A stretch of DNA of 64,000 nucleotides from HK-STAS-PATE-2 sp046350895 (GTDB lineage: Bacteria > Patescibacteriota > Patescibacteriia > 2-12-FULL-60-25), in assembly GCA_046350895.1 (NCBI GenBank), contig JAXLZL010000001.1, forward strand, positions 1 through 64,000. Reading direction: 5' to 3'. The translations under genes and the position numbers were made by a program. The first letter of the stretch is position 1, and every line of letters begins with the position of its first letter. Positions 34,148-43,423 of this stretch are shown here, piece by piece. A model generated the notes under the pieces. The model made no database searches and was not told where the DNA came from. It saw nothing but the letters and a program-made list of their open reading frames with translations.

Positions 34148-34542
34148 ATGCTTTCTGCCATGGCTTTTGCCTCGCCTTCAGCATAAGGCGTGCCGGGCCA
34201 ATGCTTGAAACCATCACCTTCAAAACGCGGGATGATGTGAAAATGGGTATGAAAGATCACTTGCCCTGCTGCCGGATTATTGTTTTGGATCACGTTAAAG
34301 CCCTGAGCACCGGTTGCTGCCAAAATGGCTGGCGTGATTTTTTTGATAGCCTGCATGAGAGCCAGCAAGGTGGTATCATCGGTATCAAGCAGCCCTTCAG
34401 AATATTTTTTTGGCACGACGAGCACATGGCCTTTATTGGTAGGGTGGATATCGAGAAAAGCAAAGACCTGCTCGTCTTCATACACTTTTTCACAAGGGAT
34501 TTTGCCGGCGATGATATCAAGAAACAGTTGGGTGTTTTTCAT
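34129..34542 (-). CDS. HIT family nucleotide hydrolase or transferase
   Basis: 137 residues. HIT motif H98-T-H100-F-H102 (HTHFHIIPRF), the family nucleophile region, plus the N-terminal CEKVYEDEQVFAFLDIHP of the HinT branch. HIT proteins cleave phosphoramidate or AMP-linked nucleotides. It overlaps the upstream small membrane protein by 26 nt. Normal length for HinT. Confidence 0.94.
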   Translation of the reverse strand: MKNTQLFLDIIAGKIPCEKVYEDEQVFAFLDIHPTNKGHVLVVPKKYSEGLLDTDDTTLLALMQAIKKITPAILAATGAQGFNVIQNNNPAAGQVIFHTHFHIIPRFEGDGFKHWPGTPYAEGEAKAMAESIKKHLV

Positions 34543-34858
34543 AAGCGTGAAGCGCGATGAGTACGCATGCTAAACCGAGGGCAGCGAGAACGGCAAGCGC
34601 ATGCCACCCATCCCCCACCAAAATCGCCCCCATGAGCGCCACCAAACCCACCAACAATACCGTCACGACCATGGAGCCCAAAAAACTCCCTTGGCCGCGC
34701 GTAAGCAAGCACAACACCATCACGCCCATGGCCAAGGCCGGCAATGGCGCATAGGGCAACACCGAACCTGGCAATAGCCATTCGACAGCGGCAAGCAACG
34801 CACAAACCACCACGCCCCCTTCAGCAAGGGCGCGCAGAAAAAAACGCAGCAAATTCAT
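34517..34858 (-). CDS. Small hydrophobic membrane protein
   Basis: 113 residues from ATG 34858 (MNLLRFFLRALAEGG), with three to four hydrophobic helices (about 7-28, 32-50, 55-75 and 80-100). An alternative ATG three codons upstream (MPFMNLL) abuts the previous stop. The frame overlaps the HIT gene 26 nt downstream and begins 10 nt after the 34869 gene, so the three form one operon. Function unknown. Confidence 0.6.
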   Translation of the reverse strand: MNLLRFFLRALAEGGVVVCALLAAVEWLLPGSVLPYAPLPALAMGVMVLCLLTRGQGSFLGSMVVTVLLVGLVALMGAILVGDGWHALAVLAALGLACVLIALHAYEKHPTVS

Positions 34859-34868
34859 GAAAGGCATA

Positions 34869-36347
34869 CTACATGGTGCGCAGGCGCTGGTAGGCACGAC
34901 GCGCTTCGGCTTTGAGGGTCTGTAGCAATCCTGCGGCATTGAGGGGTGGGCGTACGAATTGCAGCTGTACCGAACGGATATCAAAGGCGCCGAGGCGGTA
35001 TTGGATGCCTGGCAATCCGAGCGCGAGTTTTTGTGAGGCGGACGTGTCAGGCAATTCAAACGATGCCGTCACGCGGAACCAACCATCACCCAAGTTTTGT
35101 GGGGCTGTATAGGGCGTGCGGATGGCAATGATCCCCTCTTCGGTAGGCTTGGCTTCGGCCGTGAGACGGCGCAATGAGGGTGCAAAGGCGGCCTGCGCAT
35201 CAACGGCAAAATACCCATCGCCCACAATGCGCACATTACCAATCGGTTGGCTTACCATGGCCCATGGCGCCGCAATATCAGCGGTTGCGCGCGCGATCGC
35301 ATAAGGCGTGTGGGTTTTTTCAATTTTTTGCACGAATGAACCGAAGCTGATGGCTTGCAATGAATCCGCGTGGCGGACTTCGGCGGTGATATGCTGCGAA
35401 TTCGTCAACCAAGCAACGGGCGCCGTGCCTTCTTTGTAACCGACCGAGTCCCCTGAATAAAAGCGAGGGCCTACGACCCAGCGACGCACCGGCGAATCGA
35501 TGTGGCGGATGAAGAAATCATCATCGGCCTGAAAGGTCAGGCGGTAGACACCGGGCTTTAAGTTATTGGCGAATATGCGCTTGGTGAACGGCTTGCTCAT
35601 TTTGGCATCAAGGGCACCGCTGACCGACACAGGCTCGGTAGCCAATACGTCATCACCGTGGCGCAACACAAAAGCCGCCACGTTCTCGGTACCGGCACGG
35701 GCGCGGTTGGCGTCCTGCACCAAAAAGGTCATGTCAATCTCGCCATTGACCGGTACGAGCCAAAACTCATGCGTACCGCGCAAATTGATATCAACGGCAC
35801 GCTGCAACGGCACAGCATCGCTGAGCGTCAGCTCTGGGGAGTCAGCACCCCATACCATCACGCGTTGCGGGTCTTTTGAAAGCAGGTCTGAAGGCACGCC
35901 TTCGGCACGGATGAATCCGTGCGTGCCTTGGTATTCGGCTTCCTTCCAGCCATTGATAAGCACTTGGCTGTAGAGCGGCTTGTATTCGAATTGAAAAGCG
36001 GATTCGTCTCGAAGAATACCCAATTCGGCAATCGGCTGGTCTTTGGCACGCACGTCGAGCGTGACCGTCAGGCGGTCAAAAGGCCCCGGTAGGCGCACCG
36101 TCGTATAGACGGGCTCTGAGATAATGCGTTGACCCGTCCAGCCATCACTCTGCTTGCCTGGTGAGCTCACGCGTTCGCCAGGCTGAAACGGGTAGAGCCA
36201 AATGCTGCTGCCATCAAAGGCAAAGGATTTTTCAATAATGCCACTCAGCGGAAACTGTTGAAGCACGACGACTCCAAGAACACTGGCGCAAAGGGTCCAG
36301 GCAATGCAACGCACGGCCAAACGTGCAAAGAACGGCAACTCATTCAT
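34869..36347 (-). CDS. Membrane-anchored extracytoplasmic protein, unknown function
   Basis: 492 residues from ATG 36347 (MNELPFFARLAVRC). One N-terminal membrane helix (about 8-30) followed by a beta-rich extracytoplasmic domain with several strands such as PVYTTVRLPGPFDRLTVTLD and RVMVWGADSPELTLSD. The C-terminal part has short 'W.. .F' strands. Not recognised; in position and style it belongs to envelope or glycan assembly. Its ATG overlaps the stop of the glycosyltransferase gene (ATGAATGA), so it is translated as part of that operon. Confidence 0.72.
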   Translation of the reverse strand: MNELPFFARLAVRCIAWTLCASVLGVVVLQQFPLSGIIEKSFAFDGSSIWLYPFQPGERVSSPGKQSDGWTGQRIISEPVYTTVRLPGPFDRLTVTLDVRAKDQPIAELGILRDESAFQFEYKPLYSQVLINGWKEAEYQGTHGFIRAEGVPSDLLSKDPQRVMVWGADSPELTLSDAVPLQRAVDINLRGTHEFWLVPVNGEIDMTFLVQDANRARAGTENVAAFVLRHGDDVLATEPVSVSGALDAKMSKPFTKRIFANNLKPGVYRLTFQADDDFFIRHIDSPVRRWVVGPRFYSGDSVGYKEGTAPVAWLTNSQHITAEVRHADSLQAISFGSFVQKIEKTHTPYAIARATADIAAPWAMVSQPIGNVRIVGDGYFAVDAQAAFAPSLRRLTAEAKPTEEGIIAIRTPYTAPQNLGDGWFRVTASFELPDTSASQKLALGLPGIQYRLGAFDIRSVQLQFVRPPLNAAGLLQTLKAEARRAYQRLRTM

Positions 36348-38017
36348 GGGTGTAGCGTACACGGTACAATACGTAACGATCAAAAGCGAAAAGCTCTTCA
36401 AGCCTCAAGCCCTGGCCGCGCCATTCATCAAGCTGCTTTTGGTTAAGCGGACGCGAATAGTATGCGACAGCCACCGGTGACGAGCTGGCAAAACGAGCGA
36501 CCTCAGACAATGGCGGCATCGGCGATACCGACTAAGCAGGAAGAAGATTTTGTCAGAACGGTCAGAGAAGATCACGCTGCCCGACACCAGAACCTGCTCA
36601 GTCTTGCGCGCGTCTGGTCATTGAGTCGCGTCGCCTGAATCACGGCTGATACGGATTCATCATCGTCAAAACCTGCACGGTAAAGACCAAAACCACCCAA
36701 GAAGACCGCCAATGCGAGTACAGCCTGTTTTTGCTGTTTTGTCTCTACACGGTCATACAGCCAAGCCATCGCCCAACCTGAGAGCGCTGCCACCGGCAAC
36801 AGGTAACGTAAAAATGAATTGCCGACCGTGATCGCCCCAATGCGCACATGATCTTGATAGAGGCCATTACCGTAATAGAGCACGAGCAAGCCGAGCCCCA
36901 ATACGGCTGCCAAAAAACGGTGATCAGGCCAAGCCAGCTCGCGCAGAACCTTGCCCAGCTTGCGGCGGTATTTATAGAGCACCTCGGCCCAAGGCTTGAG
37001 GTAAAAACCGGCAATACCAATAAGTGCCAAGGTCCAAGGCCACAAAAAACCAAAGCCAAAGGAAAGAAGATTCCACCAGATATTGCGCGGATGGAAGCCG
37101 AAGGCGAAGAATCGCACGGTATCGGCTGACGAACTGACGGTATTAGCGACACTCACGACACTCGGTACGACATTGTCACGTAAGAAATACCCAACCCTCC
37201 ATGGAGCACCATAGGTACGGGCAGCCACGAGCCAGACTGGCAGCAAGACGACCAAGAAACCGAGACCGAGGGCTGCGAGACTTCTCCACCCCCTCGCTAA
37301 GCTCGGTCGGTCGAAGTGACAAAAAAGCGCCTTCGCCGACGGGGACTGACCAATGATGACTACAAGCCAAGGCAGGATCCAAAAGAGCTCAATCGGACGA
37401 ATGACACAAATCGCACCAAAGAGCAGGCCGATCACCCATTGGCGCCAGTATTTTTGCCATAGATTTTTTTGATCACTTTTTGTGTTCTTTATTTCTTCTC
37501 CCTGCAGTAACAACGTCAGCCACAGTGTTGCCGCCAACACCGATGGATTCGGAAACAAACTTCGGTTCAGGTATAAAACAAAAGCGGGATAACAAAACAC
37601 GACAGCAGTTCCGGCTAATGAAGCCGGGCGTGAATAGTTCTTACGCAACAACAAATACATCACGGGGACAATGGAGGCTGCAATACCAATTGCCAACCAT
37701 TTTGTGATTGCCATACCAAGCACCAACATGAACACTGAAAGTATCCAAGGCCAACCCAAGAAGCCAACCGGCACGACCGACATACCCTGCGACACCCAAC
37801 TGCGGGGATGCAGCCACCCCGCCTGCATGGCAAGGGGCGCTTCGACCCTGGCGGTATAAGACTGGGCGATATGCTGGGCCGCAACCATGACCGCCGTCTC
37901 GTCAGGTGATGAAAGAGTCTTGCCGCCGAACCATAATAAAAACGAGCCACAGATCCAGGCGGCGGCAAAGAGTCCCCAGGCAATAACCCGGTCCCTCTGG
38001 TTCTCGGAGAGAGGCAT
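36340..38017 (-). pseudogene. Multi-membrane glycosyltransferase (GT39/ArnT-like), frameshifted
   Basis: Intact part runs 38017-36572: about eleven membrane helices, with 'LSSPDETAVMVAA' in the first periplasmic loop typical of polyprenyl-phosphate sugar transferases. The frame then breaks. The family-like segment EQVLVSGSVIFSDRSDKIFF lies in a second frame, and the true C-terminus (PVAVAYYSRPLNQKQLDEW, then VLYRVRYTHE) in a third, ending at TGA 36340-36342 where the next gene starts. Two single-base losses, near 36600-36612 and at about 36533, restore 559 residues. It also contains an in-frame insertion-like stretch FCHFDRPSLARGWRS near the middle. Confidence 0.82.
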
Positions 38018-38035
38018 TCATGCTAACCTTAACCC

Positions 38036-39523
38036 ATGAAACGGTATTTTGTCATTCTCACCGCCTTGGTGCTTCTCTTGGCACAAAGCGGTTCACTTGT
38101 GAGCTCTGCACTCGCGGCCGGTTATGTGATCCCTGACGCCGATACGGCCAATGGGTTTGACCCTAACCAGATTTTGTCAGACGACGATATTTTTGACGTG
38201 ACCCGCATGGACCTTCAGGGTATTCGCGGTTTTTTGAAGGCCCATGGCAAACTCAATGACCTCAAAATCAAAGACATCGACGGCGTCGAAAAAGAACCCG
38301 CCCAAATCATCTGGCGCGTTGCCACCTCTTACAAATTGAATCCGCAATACCTGCTCGTGCTTTTGCAAAAAGAGCAAAGCCTGGTCGAGTCCACCAATAT
38401 CACCCAACGAGCCCTTGATTGGGCCACGGGTTTTGGCGTTTGTGATTCTTGCTCTAAAGACGACCCGCGCATTTCTGACTTTAAGGGCTTTGCCAACCAG
38501 CTCGAGTATGCCGCCAAGCAGCACCGCGAACGATACTTTATCCAGCTTCTTGGCAAAGGTTCGACCATCTCGGGCCAAACGCCGGGCAAGACCGTGCTCA
38601 TCAGCGGCAATAAAGTCACGCCAGCCAACAATGCCACGGCCATGCTGTATACCTATACTCCGCACATCCACGGCAACCTCAATCTTTGGCGCATCTGGAA
38701 GCGCTGGTTCTCACTTACCTTGCCAGACGGCACCGTTGTTAAAAGCGATGACGGCACCATGTATCTGATCAGGTTCGGCACCAAAAAACCTTTTGCTTCA
38801 AAAGCGGTCGCCTTTAGCATGGTTGATGCCGCCAAAGTCGTATCCGTCAGTGTCGCTGACCTCGCCAAATATCCGACCGGTGACAGTATCGAATATCCAA
38901 ATTACTCGATCGTCGAAACGCCAAAAGGCAAACTCTACTTGTTGGCGGATGGCAAAAAGAGACTCATTAAAAACCAAGACGTCTTCAGAAAACTCGGATT
39001 CATCGAAGATGACATCATCGTAACGGATGATGAAGACCTGGCTGCCTATGACCAGGGTTCAGACATCTCATCTGAGAAGCAGTACCCTACCGGTTTGCTC
39101 GCCAAAGACGCCAAAAAGAACTACTGGTACATTCAAGACGGCACCAAACAAGCCATCCCAGATACGGCCTTGCTTGGCGTCTACTTCAAGGGCCGCAAAG
39201 CCAAGCTTCTCGACCAAAAAACCCTTGATGGCTATAAGACCGGTTCGCCCTATGCCCTGCGCGACGGTGAGCTCATCCGCGGCGTCAAAAACCCCTCGGT
39301 TTATGTCGTCGAATACGGCAAGCTACGCCCGATTGTTTCTGGCGAAGTCTTTGAACGCGTAGGCTGGCAATGGCGTAATGTCATGACGGTTTCAGACGCC
39401 CTGATCAAGACCTATGAACTTGGTAAGCCGTTCACTCTCGACGCCCAGACGCCAAAAGAAGACAGCTTACCGGATGATGCCGGTGACGCCCCCGTAACCC
39501 AAGCCACCATCACCAAACACTAA
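38036..39523 (+). CDS. Secreted lysozyme-like protein with four C-terminal repeats
   Basis: 495 residues. Signal peptide (about 5-26, ALAAG), then a helical domain (about 45-215) with a glutamate in VLLQKEQSLVES that could be catalytic, as in lysozyme- or glucosaminidase-like folds, and three cysteines (FGVCDSCSK). Four imperfect repeats of about 50 residues follow, each with a pattern like 'YLLADGKKRLI..F..LG', for example at 265-310, 312-360, 370-415 and 420-465. Such repeats are seen in surface proteins of CPR bacteria. First gene of a plus-strand run. Confidence 0.72.
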   Translation: MKRYFVILTALVLLLAQSGSLVSSALAAGYVIPDADTANGFDPNQILSDDDIFDVTRMDLQGIRGFLKAHGKLNDLKIKDIDGVEKEPAQIIWRVATSYKLNPQYLLVLLQKEQSLVESTNITQRALDWATGFGVCDSCSKDDPRISDFKGFANQLEYAAKQHRERYFIQLLGKGSTISGQTPGKTVLISGNKVTPANNATAMLYTYTPHIHGNLNLWRIWKRWFSLTLPDGTVVKSDDGTMYLIRFGTKKPFASKAVAFSMVDAAKVVSVSVADLAKYPTGDSIEYPNYSIVETPKGKLYLLADGKKRLIKNQDVFRKLGFIEDDIIVTDDEDLAAYDQGSDISSEKQYPTGLLAKDAKKNYWYIQDGTKQAIPDTALLGVYFKGRKAKLLDQKTLDGYKTGSPYALRDGELIRGVKNPSVYVVEYGKLRPIVSGEVFERVGWQWRNVMTVSDALIKTYELGKPFTLDAQTPKEDSLPDDAGDAPVTQATITKH

Positions 39524-39524
39524 T

Positions 39525-40316
39525 ATGCTCGTCTTCGCCGCCATCACCCCGCACTCGCCTTTACTTGTCCCAAGCGTAGGCAAGGAACACCGCGACAAAC
39601 TCGCTCAAACGCTCAAAGCCTTTGAGCAGCTTGAGCAAGCGCTCTATCTCGCAAAGCCTGACACGATCGTCATCATCTCGCCTCATGCGCAGATGTATCC
39701 TGATGCATTCAGCGGCAATATGGCGCCAAAATATGTCGGTTCTCTCAAGGCTTTTGGCGACCACGAGCCACTCTTTGAAGCCAAGGCGGATTTCTTGCTC
39801 TTGGACCATATTCAACGCGCCATGCGCGATAGCAAGGTCCCTTTTTCACTCAGTTCATCCGAAGAGCTTGATTACGGTGTCAGCATCCCCTTTGCTCTGC
39901 TCACAACCCACCTCCCAAATGTAAAGCTCGCCCCGATCTCAACCTCCATGCTCGGTGCGGCTGAACATGCCCAATTTGGACGCGAGCTTATCGGTGTGAT
40001 TCGCCAAGAAACAAATCGCATCGCCATCATCGCTTCAGCGGATCTCTCGCACCATGCCAATGCCGCCTCGCCCAAAGGCGTGACACCTGATGGCGAATGG
40101 TTTGAAAAAGCGATTCGTGAATATGTCGTATCACAAAATGCCAAAGGCGTTTGCGAAATGGACGCCGCCAAGTGCGAAGCTGCTGGCCAATGCGGACAAA
40201 AGCCGATCGCCGTTTTAATGGGAGCCCTTGAAGGCATCAACCTCAAAACGACCGAGCTCTCTTATGAGGCTCCGTTTGGCGTTGGCTACAGCGTGATCAA
40301 GTTCGACCTCGCCTAA
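39525..40316 (+). CDS. LigB/MEMO-like class III extradiol dioxygenase family protein
   Basis: 263 residues starting 1 nt after the previous stop. Family motifs: TPHSPLLVPSVG near 8-19, IISPHAQMYPD, SADLSHH, and the C-terminal EAPFGVGYSVIKF. Family members are Fe(II) extradiol dioxygenases or MEMO/AmmeMemoRadiSam system proteins of uncertain activity. The metal-ligand histidines (H10 and later HAQ, SHH) look present. It is unexpected in a genome with few catabolic genes. The next gene (priA-like) follows by 4 nt. Confidence 0.82.
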   Translation: MLVFAAITPHSPLLVPSVGKEHRDKLAQTLKAFEQLEQALYLAKPDTIVIISPHAQMYPDAFSGNMAPKYVGSLKAFGDHEPLFEAKADFLLLDHIQRAMRDSKVPFSLSSSEELDYGVSIPFALLTTHLPNVKLAPISTSMLGAAEHAQFGRELIGVIRQETNRIAIIASADLSHHANAASPKGVTPDGEWFEKAIREYVVSQNAKGVCEMDAAKCEAAGQCGQKPIAVLMGALEGINLKTTELSYEAPFGVGYSVIKFDLA

Positions 40317-40320
40317 CCCC

Positions 40321-42018
40321 ATGCCGTACCGCGTCATCCCCGTCATGAGAACGCCGCATGGCGTAGATGTTTTTGATTATGACGCGGATACGGCCTACGC
40401 GCCCGGTGATGCGGTGTGGATCCCCTTTCGCAATGGCAAGACACTTGGCATCGTTCTCGAAAAAACCAAAACCTCGAACATTAAAAACCTCAAAAAAATC
40501 GCCGGCCCTTATGCCGGCCTTCAGTTTTCTGAAGACGCTTTGCTCTTAAGCCAGTGGCTCGCCAAACAGACCTTCACTTCACTGCCGAGTATCTGGAAGA
40601 GCTGGTTGCGCGAATATCCAAAAAAACCGGCCTCCGTCGCCATCCATCACCCCACCAAGCGCAAGCAGGTTGAGATTCATGCCACCTGGCAAACAGGTGC
40701 CAAACAAGAGTTGATCGCCCATGCGATGCGCGCCCTGCAAGGCAATGAGCGCATTCTCATCATCACTCCCTGGAAGCACCGTGCCGCCGAGTTTGCCGAG
40801 GCATTAGACATCCCCCAATTCACCAGCGAACTGAATGCCGGCGACACTTATCGCGCTTGGACCGATTTTGCCGCCGGTGATACGCCAGGCCTCGTCACCA
40901 CGCGCGTCGGTGCTTGGACCGGCATGTTTGCCGACCGCATCTTTCTCGATATCCCCGAACAGGACGACCATAAGCAAGACGAGCTCGCGCCACGCTTTGA
41001 CGCCCGTAAAATTGCCTTAAAGCTCGCTGAAATCAAACGCGCTTCGGTGAGTGCGTTTGGCTTAAATCCGCCGCTACACTCAGAAGAGCCAGCCCCGCTC
41101 ATCGAGGTCGATTGTGATATCGTCATCCGCCAACGCGCCGGCTATTCACGCATCCCCATGATGCAAGAGATCGCTTACCAGCGCTTACTCGATGAACATC
41201 GCCGGGCCGTTGTCTTTCATCCGATTAAGTTTGAACTCGCCAAACTCACCTGCCGCGATTGTGGTTGGCAGCCAGTTTGTAAGCGCTGTGATTATGTTTT
41301 GTCATCAGGTAATGGCGCTGCTTTATGTAAGCGCTGCAATAACAAGCAGCCGACACCTGAGCAATGCGGCAAATGCGGCAGCATCGATTTGGGCAAAAGC
41401 CTCCCTGGCATCGATAAATTAAAGCGCGTGTGGAATGAGAAGCATCCAGACATCGCCATTGAGTGGCGCGGGGTGAGCGCTGAAGAACTTGATCGTCCAT
41501 TGCCAAAAAAAGCCCTCGTCCTTTTGACCGACGGTGACCTCTTAGCGGGCGCTGAAGATATCCGCAAAAACGAACGCCTCTGCCACGCCTTTCGCAGGCT
41601 TGCTGCTGCAGTAAAGGAGGTCGAAGGCACCCTCGTCCTGCAAACATCTGAACAATCTGCCCATCTCTGGCGGCAATGGCTTACCCCTGAAGGTTATACC
41701 AAGTGGCGCACCCACGAACGCAAAGCGCGCGAGCTCTTTCACTATCCGCCATCACAACGCGTCATCAAGGTCTTATTGGACGGCACCGAAACCAAGGCCT
41801 TTGACTGGCTGCAAAAAGCTGAAAAAACCTTTGGCGCCGAGCTCTCGACCCGCGGCCCCTTTGAGGTCCCGTTTCGTACCAAAGGCTCAAGCAAGCGTTA
41901 TTGCCTGCATTTGCTACCGGCAGAAAATAAGCTCTCTGAAGACTTCTTAGACAACCTCGCCAAACTCGTCAGCGAGAAGATGTATATCGATCTTGACCCT
42001 ATCGCTTTTTTTCGCTAA
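40321..42018 (+). CDS. priA: PriA-like replication restart protein with degenerate helicase motifs
   Basis: 565 residues. The zinc-binding region is intact with eight cysteines (CRDCGWQPVCKRCDYVLS, then CKRCNNKQPTPEQCGKCGS). The helicase core is not: the Walker A site reads QTGAKQELIAH instead of GxGKT, and the DEEH box reads DIPEQDDHKQDELAPRF. PriA normally reloads the replisome at stalled forks. Here it may retain DNA-binding and loading but have no ATPase. Length is shorter than the usual 700-plus residues. It is between the LigB-like gene and def in a plus-strand operon. Confidence 0.87.
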   Translation: MPYRVIPVMRTPHGVDVFDYDADTAYAPGDAVWIPFRNGKTLGIVLEKTKTSNIKNLKKIAGPYAGLQFSEDALLLSQWLAKQTFTSLPSIWKSWLREYPKKPASVAIHHPTKRKQVEIHATWQTGAKQELIAHAMRALQGNERILIITPWKHRAAEFAEALDIPQFTSELNAGDTYRAWTDFAAGDTPGLVTTRVGAWTGMFADRIFLDIPEQDDHKQDELAPRFDARKIALKLAEIKRASVSAFGLNPPLHSEEPAPLIEVDCDIVIRQRAGYSRIPMMQEIAYQRLLDEHRRAVVFHPIKFELAKLTCRDCGWQPVCKRCDYVLSSGNGAALCKRCNNKQPTPEQCGKCGSIDLGKSLPGIDKLKRVWNEKHPDIAIEWRGVSAEELDRPLPKKALVLLTDGDLLAGAEDIRKNERLCHAFRRLAAAVKEVEGTLVLQTSEQSAHLWRQWLTPEGYTKWRTHERKARELFHYPPSQRVIKVLLDGTETKAFDWLQKAEKTFGAELSTRGPFEVPFRTKGSSKRYCLHLLPAENKLSEDFLDNLAKLVSEKMYIDLDPIAFFR

Positions 42019-42033
42019 TATCAGCCAAATCTT

Positions 42034-42531
42034 ATGTTTGAAGTCGTAAAACTCCCTACCAAAACCCTGCGTGAACGCTCGGTTGAAGTCGATCCAAAAG
42101 AGATCACCACGCCTGAATTTCAGGCCTATCTTGATGAACTCATCGAGACCATGTTTGCCGAAGACGGTGTTGGTATCGCTTCACCGCAGATCAGCCGCAA
42201 TATCCGTGCCATTGTGGTGAACTACGGTAAACATGGTCCAGAGTGCTATATGAATCCTGAGATCCTTAAAGCCTCGGATGCCATGATTGGCAGCGAAGAA
42301 GGCTGTCTTAGCGTATATAGCGAGGATGGCAAAACCAAGATCTGGGGCCATGTTGAACGCCACCGTAAAATCAGCGTTAAAGCCTTGAACCGCCTTGGTC
42401 GTGAAGTCACGATGGAGTTGCGCGACTTTCCTGCCATTGTCATGCAGCATGAAATCGATCACTTGAATGGCACCTTGTTTATCGACAAAGCCACCGATAC
42501 CCATACCCACGAACATGGCCACAGCCACTAA
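42034..42531 (+). CDS. def: Peptide deformylase
   Basis: Removes the formyl group from nascent proteins. 165 residues with all three motifs: GVGIASPQ, EGCLSVYSE and QHEIDHLNGTLF (metal-ligand histidines and catalytic glutamate). The C-terminus is His-rich (DTHTHEHGHSH). fmt starts inside the last 17 nt of this gene, which ties formylation and deformylation together in one operon. Confidence 0.96.
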   Translation: MFEVVKLPTKTLRERSVEVDPKEITTPEFQAYLDELIETMFAEDGVGIASPQISRNIRAIVVNYGKHGPECYMNPEILKASDAMIGSEEGCLSVYSEDGKTKIWGHVERHRKISVKALNRLGREVTMELRDFPAIVMQHEIDHLNGTLFIDKATDTHTHEHGHSH

Positions 42532-43419
42532 ACTTCTCTTTTTCGGCACCTCGTCTATCGCCGTACCGGCTTTGCGCGCACTCGCCAAAGACGAGCGTTT
42601 TGAGATCGTCGGCGTCGTGACCCAACCAGACCGCCCCGTTGGCCGCAAAGGCGAACTCCAGTCCCCGCCCGTTAAAATTGCCGCCGAAGCATTAAGCCTG
42701 CCGGTATTTCAGTTTGAACAGGTAAAATCCGAAGAAGCCTACCTCTCGTTTTCGGTGACGGGCTTTCAAGCGGCCGTGGTTGTAAGCTTTGGCCAAATCA
42801 TCCCGCAACGCGTTTTAGATTTGGCGCCAAATAAATTCGTGAATATCCATGCTTCGCTTTTGCCGAAGTACCGCGGCTCTTGCCCGATCAATATGGCGAT
42901 CGCCAATGGTGAAACCGAAACCGGCGTCACCCTTATGGTTGTCGACGCCAAAATGGACCATGGCCCAATCATCAGTATCCAGACTACGCCTATTACCAAA
43001 ACCGACGATGCGATCAGCCTTGGCGAACGCGTGGTGAGATTGGCGCCACCTTATTGATCCGCGACTTACACGACTATCTCACTGGTGTGATCCCCGCCAA
43101 AGAACAAGACCATGACCAAGCCACCGTCGTCTCGATGTTAAAACGTGAGGATGGCTATCTCGACCCTGCCACCATGACCGCTGACGAGATGGAGCGCCGC
43201 ATCCGCGCCTTCAGACCATGGCCGGGCACCTCGATCGCCCTCGCTGACGGCAAACGCCTCAAAGTTCTCGAAGCTGAGATCCGTGACGAGAAGGACGCCA
43301 AACTCCCCTGCCTCACGGGTAAGGACGGTAAGATTCTTGCACTCACCATAGTGCAACCAGAAGGTAAAAGCGCGATGAAGGGCGAAGATTTTTTACGCGG
43401 TTATAAAGGTGAATTTTAA
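42515..43419 (+). pseudogene. fmt: Methionyl-tRNA formyltransferase, frameshifted
   Basis: Formylates initiator Met-tRNA. ATG 42515 (MATATKLLFFGTSSIAVP). The first frame carries the catalytic domain: NIHASLLPKYRGSCPINMA and DAKMDHGPI. It stops at 43057, while the C-terminal OB-like domain continues in another frame (LIRDLHDYLTGVIPAKEQDH, to 43419). One extra G in GTGGTGAG at 43033-43034 gives VGEIGATLLIRDL and a 301-residue protein. Because fmt is co-encoded with def and normally conserved, a sequencing error is likely; a real break cannot be excluded from this window. Confidence 0.92.
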
Positions 43420-43423
43420 TCCT

